Shown piece by piece: positions 52,351-62,005 of a stretch of 64,000 bases of DNA. This stretch comes from Stenotrophomonas sp. HITSZ_GD. GTDB lineage: Bacteria > Pseudomonadota > Gammaproteobacteria > Xanthomonadales > Xanthomonadaceae. The stretch covers positions 17,588 through 81,587 of the forward strand of contig NZ_JARQXB010000015.1 of assembly GCF_029543105.1 (NCBI RefSeq). Direction: 5' to 3'. Both the position numbers and the translations under genes were made by a program. Every line of letters begins with the position of its first letter. Position 1 is the stretch's first letter. The notes beneath the pieces are model-generated. The model did not search any database and was not told the origin of the DNA. It was given only the letters and a program-made list of their open reading frames with translations.

Positions 52351-53637
52351 TCAGGCGCGGCCGTCGAGCAACTGCTCGATCGCGTCCAGGTCGAACACCG
52401 GCATGCCGTGCCGGGCGTGTACGTCCTGGCGTTCGGAGAACGCATCGTCGATGAAGATCGCACCGCCTTCCAGGCCGCGCGCGTCGATGGCCGCGCTCTT
52501 GGGCGAGCCATCGGTCAGGTGGACGATGTCCTCGAACAGGGCGGCGTGGATGTGGTGTGCGTCCAGGGTGGCGCGCGGGCAGCGCGCATGGCGGGTCAAC
52601 AGCACGATTGACTTGCCGTCGTCGCGCCATTGGTAGAGCAGCGCCATCAAGGTCGGGTTGACGCGGCCGCGGAGCAGCAGGGTGTCGTCCAGGTCCAGGT
52701 ACACGCGGCGATAGGACAGCGTGCTGCGGAAACGGCTGTGCAGGGCACGATCCATGTCGATCGGAAAGTCCTGCGCCAGCACCTGGAACGGGCGACCCAG
52801 GTGGGCATACAGGCCCAGCAGCGGATAGTTGACGCCACGCTGGCGCGTGAGGGCCATCGAACCGGCGATGCGCGGCGCCACTTCCAGCAGCTTCGGCACG
52901 CCGTGGACATCGCGGCGTGCCTGGAAAAACCAGGCGCCGCGCAGGCGCAGGTCGTCGGCGATCGCCTCGGCCATCGCCTGCAGCGCCGCGTCGGCCGGGG
53001 CAGGCGCGGTCCGCACCGCGATGCCGTTGCGGATGCGCTCGCGCCGCCGCGGCGCGGCGTGCAGCAGGCGGCCATCGGCGTCGGAGATGCAGTCGACGGT
53101 GTATTCCTCGCCGGGCAGGTACTCGGCGAAGACGTAGTCGATGCCACTGTCCAGCAGTTGGCGATGGCGCGCCGCGTCATCCACGCGTTCGGCCCCCTGG
53201 CTTCCCTGGCCGACGGCCGGCTTGGCGAAGATCGGATACGCATCGGCCAGCCCGTCCACGCGGCGCGGCACGAAGCCCAGGTGTTGCAGGCGGTTGTAGG
53301 TGAGGTGCTTGTCGCGGCAGATCCGCGCGATGCGCGCCGGGGGGACGGTGGCCTGGGCCCGCAGCGCGGGGCCGGCCTCGGCCAGCAGCGGAATGACGCT
53401 GTCGTGGGCCGGCATCACCACGTCGATGTCCCATTCGGCAATCAACGCGTTGAGCGCGGCCAGCAGCGCGGGTGCGTCGGCGCTGTCGGCCTGGATGCGG
53501 CGGTAACGCGCGTAGACGAATTCCCCGTGGTCGTCGACCGACGATGCGCCGTGCAGGCGCACGTCCTTGCAGGCGCGCAGCGCCGCATGGATTTCCAGCC
53601 CGATCTCCGAACCGCACGGGAACACCAATACGTTCAT
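52351..53637 (-). CDS. ATP-grasp ligase fused to HAD-like phosphatase
   Basis: A 428-residue two-domain protein. Residues about 1-300 form a CarB-like ATP-grasp enzyme (pre-ATP fold MNVLVFPCGSEIGLEIHAAL, glycine-rich KPAVGQGSQG at 139-148, metal-binding EVAPRIAGS at 252-260). Residues about 310-428 are a HAD-superfamily domain with DLDDT (315-319), LLTRHAR and FIDDAFSER. ATP-grasp domains join a carboxylate to an amine or thiol, and HAD domains remove phosphate. Together they could add and trim a carboxylate-linked decoration, possibly on the amino group made by the aminotransferase. That is inference. It overlaps tagF-like copy 1 by four bases. Confidence 0.85.
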   Translation of the reverse strand: MNVLVFPCGSEIGLEIHAALRACKDVRLHGASSVDDHGEFVYARYRRIQADSADAPALLAALNALIAEWDIDVVMPAHDSVIPLLAEAGPALRAQATVPPARIARICRDKHLTYNRLQHLGFVPRRVDGLADAYPIFAKPAVGQGSQGAERVDDAARHRQLLDSGIDYVFAEYLPGEEYTVDCISDADGRLLHAAPRRRERIRNGIAVRTAPAPADAALQAMAEAIADDLRLRGAWFFQARRDVHGVPKLLEVAPRIAGSMALTRQRGVNYPLLGLYAHLGRPFQVLAQDFPIDMDRALHSRFRSTLSYRRVYLDLDDTLLLRGRVNPTLMALLYQWRDDGKSIVLLTRHARCPRATLDAHHIHAALFEDIVHLTDGSPKSAAIDARGLEGGAIFIDDAFSERQDVHARHGMPVFDLDAIEQLLDGRA

Positions 53638-55160
53638 GCGCGCGCTCCGAACACCTGTTCGATGACCCGCGCGGTGGCCCCGGCGTGCCGCTCGCAGAAG
53701 CGTGCCCGGAACGCCGCATAGCGCTCGGCATGCGCCGCGGTGATCGCGGGCAGGTCGTGCAGGTGGGCGATCAGTTCGTCGGTATCGCGCGACACCGGGC
53801 CGGGCAGGTCGCCGGGGACGTCGAGGTAGAAGCCACGGATGCGCTCGGCGTAGTGGTCCAGGTCGTAGCAGAAAAACAGGATCGGACGCCCGGTGACGGC
53901 GAAATCGAAGAACACCGACGAGTAGTCGGTGATCAGGATGTCGCTGACGCGACACAGCTCGGTCACGTCGTCGCGCGCCGATACGTCGATCACGTTGTCG
54001 GGCAACTGCGCCGAGTCCAGCTGCGCGGCCACGAGATGATGGGTTTTCAGCAGCAGCACCTGGTCGGGGGCCAGTGCGGCGGACACCCGCGCCAGGTCCA
54101 GCTGCAGGTCGAAGCCGAAGCGCCATGCGCCGATCGGCTGGTCATCGCGCCAGGTCGGTGCGTAGAGCAGGTATCGCCGGTCCTGCGGCAAGCCGAGTGC
54201 GCGCAGCGCGGCGGCGCGCGCGTCGGGGTGCTCGAACGGAACATGCAGGGCATCGGCCAGGGGATAGCCGGCCTCCATCACCGGGCCGTCGTAGCCGAAC
54301 GCGCGCGGCAGGATCTGGCTGGAGAACGCATTCGCACTGAGCAGCACGCTCCAACTGGCCGCCTCGCGCCGCAGGTTGTCGCGCGCGTCCGCTTCCGGTC
54401 CGGCCACCTCGATGTCGTAGCCCAGGCGCTTGAGCGGGGTGCCGTGCCAGGTCTGCAGGTAGACCGTCTCCGGCTTGCGGCCGTGCACGGGGAACAGCAC
54501 GTTGTTGACGCGGTACTTCGCCTGCGCCAGCACACGGTAGTACTCCGCCGAGCCCCGGCGCACGCGCGGCGGATTGCCCGGGATCGTCTCGTTGCCCTGG
54601 TAGGCCCATACGCATTGCAGATCCGGGCGTGCCGGGTGCAGTGCCTCGTAGAGGTAGCGGGGGTTGCCGGCGTAGGTCTTGCCCAGGAAGCTTTCGAACA
54701 GCACCAGGTCCTCGCGCAGTGGCAGCTCGTGCAGCCATCGCGGAAAGTTGGCGCGCGCGTTCTCGTCGGCCATCACGCGGGCGTGCTGGTCGCGTGGCGC
54801 GCTGTAGAGCACGAGCGATTCGGCGCTGTCGCTGAGGTAGGCCGACAGCCCGTGCTCTCCCAGCCGGGTGGAGAAGAAGTGGCGTTCGCCCTGTTGCGGC
54901 CTCGCGCGCAACGGTTCGTCGCGGTCGCCGGCGGCCAGGCGGACATCCCACCGCACGGCCTGGGCGGCGAGCAGCTGCTCCACCGATACCCGTGCGCGCA
55001 AGGCATCGCCCACGCGCTCGGTGTGGGCAACCAGCGCGCGCTCGCGTCCGCGTCCGCGCGGCTGCAGGCGCAACCCGTCCGCCGCGGCGCAGGGGCCGCG
55101 CATGTCCAGCCGCAGCGTGGATTCGCCCTCCAGCGCGATGTCCAGCTCGGCCGCGTTCAT
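53634..55160 (-). CDS. CDP-glycerol glycerophosphotransferase family protein (TagF-like), long form
   Basis: A 508-residue TagF-family protein. Residues about 1-115 form a separate beta-rich N-terminal domain. The catalytic part has QTWHGTPLKRLGYD (HGTPLK 239-244), LLYAPTWRDD and TDYSSVFFDF (TDYSS 411-415), all diagnostic of glycerophosphotransferases. With the cytidylyltransferase encoded directly upstream it should use CDP-glycerol made in the same operon. Start ATG 55160 overlaps that gene's stop (ATGA). Confidence 0.9.
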   Translation of the reverse strand: MNAAELDIALEGESTLRLDMRGPCAAADGLRLQPRGRGRERALVAHTERVGDALRARVSVEQLLAAQAVRWDVRLAAGDRDEPLRARPQQGERHFFSTRLGEHGLSAYLSDSAESLVLYSAPRDQHARVMADENARANFPRWLHELPLREDLVLFESFLGKTYAGNPRYLYEALHPARPDLQCVWAYQGNETIPGNPPRVRRGSAEYYRVLAQAKYRVNNVLFPVHGRKPETVYLQTWHGTPLKRLGYDIEVAGPEADARDNLRREAASWSVLLSANAFSSQILPRAFGYDGPVMEAGYPLADALHVPFEHPDARAAALRALGLPQDRRYLLYAPTWRDDQPIGAWRFGFDLQLDLARVSAALAPDQVLLLKTHHLVAAQLDSAQLPDNVIDVSARDDVTELCRVSDILITDYSSVFFDFAVTGRPILFFCYDLDHYAERIRGFYLDVPGDLPGPVSRDTDELIAHLHDLPAITAAHAERYAAFRARFCERHAGATARVIEQVFGARA

Positions 55161-55591
55161 CGGCGCGCCGCGCTCGCGGCCAGCGCCAGCGGCGCGGCGG
55201 GCGCGCCCTGGCGGATCATCGTCTTGAGCAACGTGCTGGAAATGGCCTCGGTGCGCGGCAGGTAGCGCACCTGGCAATAGGCGGCCAGTTCGTCGAAATG
55301 ACCGCTCCAGTCCGAGCCCATGACCAGCAGGTCCGCGCCGAGGCGGCGGATGTCGTCGGCCTTCTGCGCCCAGGTCTCCTCGGGGAAGACGTCATCGACG
55401 TAGCGCACGGCCCGCAGCACGGCTTCGCGATCGGCGTAGCACTGGGTCGACTGCTTGTTCTTGAGGGCATTGAACGCGTCGCTGGAAAGACCCACGACCA
55501 GCCGATCACCGAGCGCGCGCGCCCGGCTCAGCAGGTTGATGTGACCCACATGGAGCAGGTCGAAGGTGCCATAGGTCAGGACGAGGGCCAT
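55157..55591 (-). CDS. Glycerol-3-phosphate cytidylyltransferase (TagD/TarD family)
   Basis: A 144-residue cytidylyltransferase with the nucleotide-binding HxGH motif (HVGH, 14-17) in TYGTFDLLHVGHINLL and the second signature RTEAISST (113-120), equivalent to RTEGISTT in TagD. It makes CDP-glycerol from CTP and sn-glycerol-3-phosphate. It is first in the glycan operon, behind a sigma54 promoter. Such a gene is typical of Gram-positive teichoic acid pathways and unusual inside a flagellar locus. ADP-heptose or ethanolamine-phosphate cytidylyltransferases are more distant alternatives. Confidence 0.92.
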   Translation of the reverse strand: MALVLTYGTFDLLHVGHINLLSRARALGDRLVVGLSSDAFNALKNKQSTQCYADREAVLRAVRYVDDVFPEETWAQKADDIRRLGADLLVMGSDWSGHFDELAAYCQVRYLPRTEAISSTLLKTMIRQGAPAAPLALAASAARR

Positions 55592-55632
55592 CGCAGGCTC
55601 CCAGCAGACGGCGGTTTGCCGTAGCCGGAGGC

Positions 55633-55649
55633 ATGCAAGCGGCGTGCCG
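55633..55649 (-). promoter_or_regulatory. Sigma54 (RpoN) promoter of the glycan operon
   Basis: Minus-strand CGGCACG (55643-55649), 4 bases, TTGCAT (55633-55638), 41 bases upstream of the cytidylyltransferase ATG. The core CGGCACGCCGCTTGCA is identical to the flhB promoter core. It places the glycan operon under RpoN control. Confidence 0.87.
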
Positions 55650-55655
55650 GGGCGC

Positions 55656-56354
55656 TCAGTCCCGGGTCGGGTGCCACCACGGCGAGCGGGTCACGCTGTC
55701 GGCATGGAGCCGCGCCGGCGGATGCGAAAGATGCGGGCGTTCCCAGGCGATGTCGCGGCGCGTCACCCGTGCCGGCCGGCCGACGGCCACGCAATTGTTC
55801 GGGATCGGACCGGTGACGATGCTGTCCAGGCCGATCACGCTGCCGTCGCCAATGCGGGTGCCGCCCATGCAGCGCGTGCCGTAAGCGAGCCAGACGTGGT
55901 CGCCGATGACGATGTCCTCCGACGGGTTGACCCGCTCGCCGGTGTGGATGTCGAAGATCGGGTGGGCGTCATCGCAGCGCAGCTGCACGTCGGAGGCCAG
56001 CATGCAATCGCGCCCGATCCGCACCTGGGTTCCCTCGCTGGCGCAGATGAAGCAGCGGGCGGTGGCGGTGGTGTGGTCGTCCACCAGGATGCGGCTGTCT
56101 TGGCCCACGCGCAGCAGGCCGGAGAAGGAGCCCTCGGCGCCGGCCGCGCCCAGCCGGCACTGGCCATGGTCACCGTTGAACTCGATGGTCAGCGTGCCGA
56201 TGCGCGCGGAGGGGTCGAGCCACAGCAGGCAATGGCTGGCGCGGAAGTGGACGGTCAGCCGTGGCAGCAGGGCGGCGGGGGCCACGAGGCGGTTGCCCCG
56301 CGCGTCGGTGACATCGTGCAGCGCGGCGTCCGGCGGGGTCGCGGTCTGGGTCAT
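55656..56354 (-). CDS. Hexapeptide-repeat (left-handed beta-helix) acyltransferase
   Basis: A 232-residue protein. Hexapeptide-type repeats run from about 50 to 205, with IRIGRDCMLASDVQLRCDD-like coils, a typical active-site His in DDAHPIFD, and the terminal coil IGDGSVIGLDSIVTGPIPNNCVAVGRPAR that ends many sugar O-acetyltransferases. It probably acetylates a sugar or sugar amine. It is last in the rpoN-receiver-fleQ unit, 45 bases after fleQ, and directly in front of the glycan operon, so it probably takes part in the same modification. Confidence 0.87.
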   Translation of the reverse strand: MTQTATPPDAALHDVTDARGNRLVAPAALLPRLTVHFRASHCLLWLDPSARIGTLTIEFNGDHGQCRLGAAGAEGSFSGLLRVGQDSRILVDDHTTATARCFICASEGTQVRIGRDCMLASDVQLRCDDAHPIFDIHTGERVNPSEDIVIGDHVWLAYGTRCMGGTRIGDGSVIGLDSIVTGPIPNNCVAVGRPARVTRRDIAWERPHLSHPPARLHADSVTRSPWWHPTRD

Positions 56355-56399
56355 TACGGTTCTTTGACGGGCTGGGGTCGAAAAGTCGCCGCAGCGGCC

Positions 56400-57861
<1,462 letters not shown>

Positions 57862-57869
<8 letters not shown>

Positions 57870-58245
57870 TACCGCCCGCCTCCGACAGGCCCTCCAGGAT
57901 CGGCATGACTTCCTGGATGTAGGACAGCTTGCTGACGAAGTTATCCGCCCCGGCGCGAAGCGCATGTTCACGGTGCTCGGCATCGTCGAAATGGCTGGCG
58001 ATGACGATATACGGCGGGTCGTCCTGGGTCTTGATCAGGCGGGTGGCCTGCAGGCCGCCCATCTCGGGCATCGCCAGGTCCATCAGCACCACGCGCGGGC
58101 GCAGCGACTCGGAGCGCTCGATGGCTTCCAGCCCGTTGCCGGCACTGCCGACGATGTCCAGCCACTCCACCTTGCGGAAATGGCGCATGGCGGCGTTGAT
58201 GAAGCCTTCGTGGTCGTCGACGAGCAGTACGGTGAGCTTGTTCAT
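57862..58245 (-). CDS. Stand-alone response-regulator receiver protein
   Basis: A 127-residue receiver domain: DDHEGF near the start (acidic pair D10-D11), phosphoacceptor Asp in [13 protein letters not shown] and Lys in FVSKLSY. There is no output domain. It resembles the receiver of NarL-type regulators more than CheY. It sits between rpoN and fleQ, overlaps fleQ by eight bases and should be translated with it. It may modulate FleQ or RpoN activity, but no kinase is encoded next to it. Confidence 0.88.
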
Positions 58246-58254
58246 GGTCCTTCC

Positions 58255-59658
58255 TCAGCCGGCCCGGGCCAGCAACGGCTTGTGTTGGCGACGGCGCTCG
58301 CGCGCCGGGGCGATATCCAGTTGCTCACGATACTTGGCTACGGTCCGTCGCGCGACGTTCACGCCCTGGCGGGCGAGCAGGGTGGCGATGGCCTCGTCGG
58401 CCAGCGGCCGGGCGGCCGGCTCGCTTTCGATCAGGCGGCGCACCATGGCCTTCACGGCCTGGCCGGAGACGCTGGCCCCTTCCAGGCGCACGGCGAAGAA
58501 GTGCTTCAGCTCGAAGGTGCCGCGCGGGGTCTGCAGGTACTTGCCGGTGGTGATGCGCGAGATGGTGGACTCGTGCATGCCGATTTCCTCGGCGATTTCC
58601 TTCAGCGTCAGCGGCGCCATGGCCTCCTCGCCGCGGCTCAGGAACGCGGCCTGGCGCTCGACGATGGCGCGGGTGGCGCGCAGCAGGGTCTCGTAGCGCA
58701 TCGACAGGCCGCGGGTCAGCCAGCGGGCTTCCTGCAACAGGTCGCGCAGGGCCGGGGAAGCGTCGCCGGACTCGGACAGGGCGCGCTCGTGCATCGGATT
58801 CAGGGTGACGCGGTGGGTGGTGGCCGGGTTCAGGGCCACGCGCCACTGGCCGTCGGCGTGCCAGGCGACCACGTCCGGGATCACCGCCTGCTCGGCGACC
58901 GGCAGCAGGGTGTCGCCCGGGCGCGGCTGCAGCGAGAGGATCAACCGCACCGCCTCGCGGACATCGGCGGCCTCGGCGCCCACCGCCTGGGCCAGGCGGT
59001 CGTAGTCGTGGCCGGCCAGCAGTTCCAGGTCGCCGGCCAGGATGCGCCGGGCCAACGGGCGGCCGGCCACCTGGCCAGGCAGCGCGGCCAGCTGGGCCAG
59101 CAGGCATTCGCGCAGGTCCTGCGCGGCCAGGCCGGCCGGGTCGCCGGCCAGCAGGCGCTGGCGCACGGCCTCCACGGTCTCGGCGTCCACGTCCAGGCGG
59201 GCGCTGGCCAGCAGCGCCAGTTCGGCGCGCGGGGCGGTCAGGTAGCCGGCGTCATCGCAGTGTTCGAGCCAGAACGCGGCCACCGACAGGCGGCGCTCGT
59301 CCAGTTCCAGCGCCAGGGCCTGCAGCACGCGCAGCTGCGGGTCGGTGGATTCGCCGGCGGCGATGCGCTGCAGGCGGTCGTCCTCGCCATCGTTCCAGCT
59401 GCTGCCGGCCACGTCCCACATCGAGCTTTCGGGCAGTTCGTCGAAGGCGGCCACGTCCAGCTGCTCCGGCGCGGCGGCCGCGTCCTCCTCGGACTCGGCC
59501 TGGCCTTCCTCCAGCTCCAGCAGCGGGTTGTTCTCCAGCGCGCGGCGGATTTCCAGCTCCAGCTGCAAGCCGTCCAGCTGCAGCAGGCGGATGGACTGCA
59601 GCAGCTGCGGCGTGAGGTGCAGCTGCTGGCCCAACTGGGTGGACAGCGTCGGCTTCAT
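58255..59658 (-). CDS. rpoN: RpoN, sigma54 factor
   Basis: A 467-residue sigma54. Region I is Gln/Leu-rich (LGQQLHLTPQLLQSIRLLQL), region II acidic. Region III carries the core-binding and HTH segments (MHESTISRITTGKYLQTP) and the RpoN box ARRTVAKYRE (436-445). Start MKPTLSTQL at 59658. In Xanthomonads a second rpoN copy is often linked to fleQ in the flagellar cluster; this appears to be that copy. Its associated -24/-12 promoters are listed at five places in the window. Confidence 0.96.
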   Translation of the reverse strand: MKPTLSTQLGQQLHLTPQLLQSIRLLQLDGLQLELEIRRALENNPLLELEEGQAESEEDAAAAPEQLDVAAFDELPESSMWDVAGSSWNDGEDDRLQRIAAGESTDPQLRVLQALALELDERRLSVAAFWLEHCDDAGYLTAPRAELALLASARLDVDAETVEAVRQRLLAGDPAGLAAQDLRECLLAQLAALPGQVAGRPLARRILAGDLELLAGHDYDRLAQAVGAEAADVREAVRLILSLQPRPGDTLLPVAEQAVIPDVVAWHADGQWRVALNPATTHRVTLNPMHERALSESGDASPALRDLLQEARWLTRGLSMRYETLLRATRAIVERQAAFLSRGEEAMAPLTLKEIAEEIGMHESTISRITTGKYLQTPRGTFELKHFFAVRLEGASVSGQAVKAMVRRLIESEPAARPLADEAIATLLARQGVNVARRTVAKYREQLDIAPARERRRQHKPLLARAG

Positions 59659-59765
59659 GGCAAACCCCTTCGACATTCCCCGGCGCGGTCGCGCCTTGGA
59701 ACGTATCTTGCAGGAGGGGGTGACGGGTTTTTAATCGGGATGTCCCTGTCGGCGGGCGTGGTGTT

Positions 59766-59782
59766 CCTGACGCGATGTCAGG
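59766..59782. other. Palindrome upstream of rpoN
   Basis: CCTGAC and GTCAGG separated by five bases (59766-59771 and 59777-59782) in the 246-base gap between the LuxR-type regulator and rpoN. It could be an operator for control of rpoN. Nothing else is recognised in this gap. Confidence 0.35.
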
Positions 59783-59904
59783 ACTTTCCCGACCCGGGCA
59801 GGGCGCCGCGACGGGTTCACGACGGCCGAACGGCGAGGCGGGCGGCGGCGCCGCAAGGCGGAAGGCACGGCCGGCCCGGACGCGGCCGCGGGGCCGCACC
59901 GGCG

Positions 59905-60537
59905 TCACAACAGTTCGTTGTGGTGCTTGGCGGCCAGCAGGACCAGATCGTTGGCGCGGCGGCAGCCGAGCGATTCCATCATCCGCGCGCGATGCGTTTC
60001 CACCGTCTTGACGCTGATGCCCAGGTCGGCGGCGATTTCCTTGTTGCTCTGGCCGCGGCCGATTTCGCGCAGGATTTCGCGCTGGCGCGGCGACAGCGCG
60101 GCGATGCCCACCGGTTTCTCGCGGCCGAGCATCGGGGCAATCATCTTGGAGGAGATCTGCGGGCTCAGGAACACCTGGCCGGCGGCGGCGGCGCGCAACG
60201 CCAGTTCCAGTTCCAGCGGCGCGGCGTCCTTGACCACGAAGCCGGTCGCGCCGCGGTCCAGCGCATCGCGCACGTGCACCGGGTCGTCGTGCATGGACAT
60301 CATCACCACGCGCGTGCGCGGGGCCTCGCGCAGGATGTCGCTCATCGCGTCCAGGCCGCTGCGGCCGGGGAGGGACAGGTCCATCAGCACCAGGTCGGGC
60401 CGGTGCAGGGTGGTCAGGTCCACCGCCTGGCGCGCGTCGCTGGCCTCGGCCACCACGTCGATGCCGGCGAACGTCTGCAGCAACCGCGACAGGCCTGCGC
60501 GCACCAGCGTGTGATCGTCGACGATGATGACTCGCAC
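59905..60537 (-). CDS. NarL/FixJ (LuxR)-type response regulator
   Basis: A 210-residue two-domain regulator. The receiver has VDDHTLVRAG and the phosphoacceptor in LVLMDLSLPG. The C-terminal LuxR-type HTH is clear (LSPRQREILREIGRGQSNKEIAADLGISVKTVETH, split here only for reference to its two helices). The start is probably GTG at 60537 (VRVIIVDDH); no ATG is available near the receiver start. It lies between the tPilZ gene and rpoN and may control either. No partner kinase is adjacent. Confidence 0.88.
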   Translation of the reverse strand: MRVIIVDDHTLVRAGLSRLLQTFAGIDVVAEASDARQAVDLTTLHRPDLVLMDLSLPGRSGLDAMSDILREAPRTRVVMMSMHDDPVHVRDALDRGATGFVVKDAAPLELELALRAAAAGQVFLSPQISSKMIAPMLGREKPVGIAALSPRQREILREIGRGQSNKEIAADLGISVKTVETHRARMMESLGCRRANDLVLLAAKHHNELL

Positions 60538-60626
60538 TGTGCGGAGGCCTGCGGCTGAATGAGTCGGCGGGATTCGCACCTTAGCCGAGCCGGGAGCCGC
60601 CGCCAACCATCGGCGTTCGGCCGGGC

Positions 60627-61205
60627 TCAGGCCGGATCGGGTCGGGCGCGCCGCGCCTCGGCGATCTGGCGGCGGTGCAGGCGGAACAGATGCCGCTCCA
60701 GCGCGGCCTCCAGGCCGGCGTCCAGCGGATCGAAACGCAGCCACAGGAAGCAGCCGCCGGTGCCACTGGCCGCCTCGGCCAGCACCGTGACGGGCAGGTC
60801 GATCGCCTCGGGCAGCCAGTCGCCCGGCTGCAGCGAGAGCACGCCGGCCGCGCCGGCTTGGGCGCCGCTGCGGCCGCCGGTCTCCAGGCGCATGCCGCGG
60901 CGCGACCAGCGCACCGGGCGCAGCGGCAGTTCCTGGCCGCCCTGGCGGGCCAGCCGGCCGAGCAGGGCGAGCATGAGGTCGAGCTTGGCGTCCATGCGCT
61001 GCACCAGCAGCGGCAGCTCGCCGCGTTCCTCGTGGCCGTCGTCGCTGCGCAGGTCCTCGACCTGGGCCAGGCTGCGCAGCAAGGTCTCGGCGGCGGCCGG
61101 CCGGCCGGGCGCGCTGCCCACGCGGAAGGCCACCGGCAGCGCCAGTTCGCAGCTCAGCGTGTCATCGAACAGCTGGCTTTCGGCGGCATGCAGGATGTCG
61201 GTCAT
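60627..61205 (-). CDS. tPilZ-type c-di-GMP-related protein
   Basis: A 192-residue atypical PilZ protein. A helical N-terminal half (LPLLVQRMDAKLDLMLALLGRLA) precedes a beta-rich half with LRPVRWSRRGMRLETGG and LPEAIDLPVTVLAE. The long helix followed by a modified PilZ fold matches the tetrameric tPilZ family described from Xanthomonas, in which the usual RxxxR c-di-GMP motif is replaced. I do not see a canonical RxxxR plus DxSxxG pair here. Direct c-di-GMP binding is therefore uncertain. Its start shares one base with the fliT stop (TAATG). Confidence 0.78.
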   Translation of the reverse strand: MTDILHAAESQLFDDTLSCELALPVAFRVGSAPGRPAAAETLLRSLAQVEDLRSDDGHEERGELPLLVQRMDAKLDLMLALLGRLARQGGQELPLRPVRWSRRGMRLETGGRSGAQAGAAGVLSLQPGDWLPEAIDLPVTVLAEAASGTGGCFLWLRFDPLDAGLEAALERHLFRLHRRQIAEARRARPDPA

Positions 61206-61507
61206 TACAGGGCTCCGGCGCGCAGGTAGGCCCGGGCGGCATCGCTGGAGCGGCGGTTCTGGCGCAGCGCGCTGCCGGCGGCGTCGCGCCGTGCGCGCAT
61301 GTCGTCCATCGCCTCGGCCTGCTGGCGCAGCAGCTCGCCCAGCGCCAGGCGTGCCCCGGTGCCGTGCGCGGCCAGGTACTGGCGCAGGTCCACATCGTGT
61401 TCGCGCACCAGCTCGGCGGCACGCGCGTCGTCCTCGTCGGCCAGCGCGGCGCGCAGGTCCACCAACTGGCGCTGCAGGTCTTCCAGGGTCGGTACGCGGG
61501 TGCTCAC
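61205..61507 (-). CDS. fliT: FliT-like flagellar chaperone
   Basis: A 100-residue, highly charged helical protein directly behind fliS (4-base overlap). Size, all-helical composition and position fit FliT, the FliD export chaperone; sequence similarity to enterobacterial FliT is not visible by eye. Start GTG at 61507. Confidence 0.7.
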   Translation of the reverse strand: MSTRVPTLEDLQRQLVDLRAALADEDDARAAELVREHDVDLRQYLAAHGTGARLALGELLRQQAEAMDDMRARRDAAGSALRQNRRSSDAARAYLRAGAL

Positions 61508-61917
61508 GATGCCGCCGCGATCCCGCGCTGTTCGACCGGAATCGCGTTCCAGGCCGAGTCGATCTCGCCCAGCAGGGTCAGCGACTCGACCAGGCCGGCC
61601 TCGTCGTTGTGCAGGTTGGCCTCGGTCAGGCGCTGGATGACGTATTCGTAGAGCGCGGACAGGTTGCCGGCGATCTCACCGCCCGCCTCGTGGTCGAGCG
61701 AGCCGTTGAGGTGGCCGACGATCGCGCAGGCCTCGCCGATCGCCTTGCCCTTGCGGGCCTGGTCACCTTGGGCCAGGCAGGCCTGGGCCAGGCGGATGCG
61801 CTGGCAGGCGCCGGCGAACAGCAGCGCGACGAGCTTGTGTGGATCGGCGTCGGTGACGCTGGTGGAAACGCCGACCTTGCGGTACTGCTCGGCATATTGG
61901 CGGCTGGAACCGTACAT
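61504..61917 (-). CDS. fliS: FliS, flagellin export chaperone
   Basis: A 137-residue helical protein with the FliS signature MYGSSRQYAEQYRKVGV at the N-terminus, ADPHKLVALLFAGA, and LNGSLDHEAGGEIAGNLSALYEYVIQRL in the middle. It prevents premature flagellin polymerisation. First gene after the FliA promoter at 62006-62033. Confidence 0.96.
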   Translation of the reverse strand: MYGSSRQYAEQYRKVGVSTSVTDADPHKLVALLFAGACQRIRLAQACLAQGDQARKGKAIGEACAIVGHLNGSLDHEAGGEIAGNLSALYEYVIQRLTEANLHNDEAGLVESLTLLGEIDSAWNAIPVEQRGIAAAS

Positions 61918-62005
61918 GCATTGCTCCTGGCGGGGCCTGGTCGGTCGCCTCGCCGGCTGTCCCCCCGGCGTTGCGCGGGCGGCCCGCGGTGTTGGTGATG
62001 TCCTT

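Noticed and set aside
44902..55591. Glycan operon as an O-antigen or capsule island that merely landed here
   Set aside because: Not excluded, but less likely: no wzx/wzy, wza-c or ABC exporter genes are present, and the operon starts with an RpoN promoter matching flhB and sits between fleQ and fliE.
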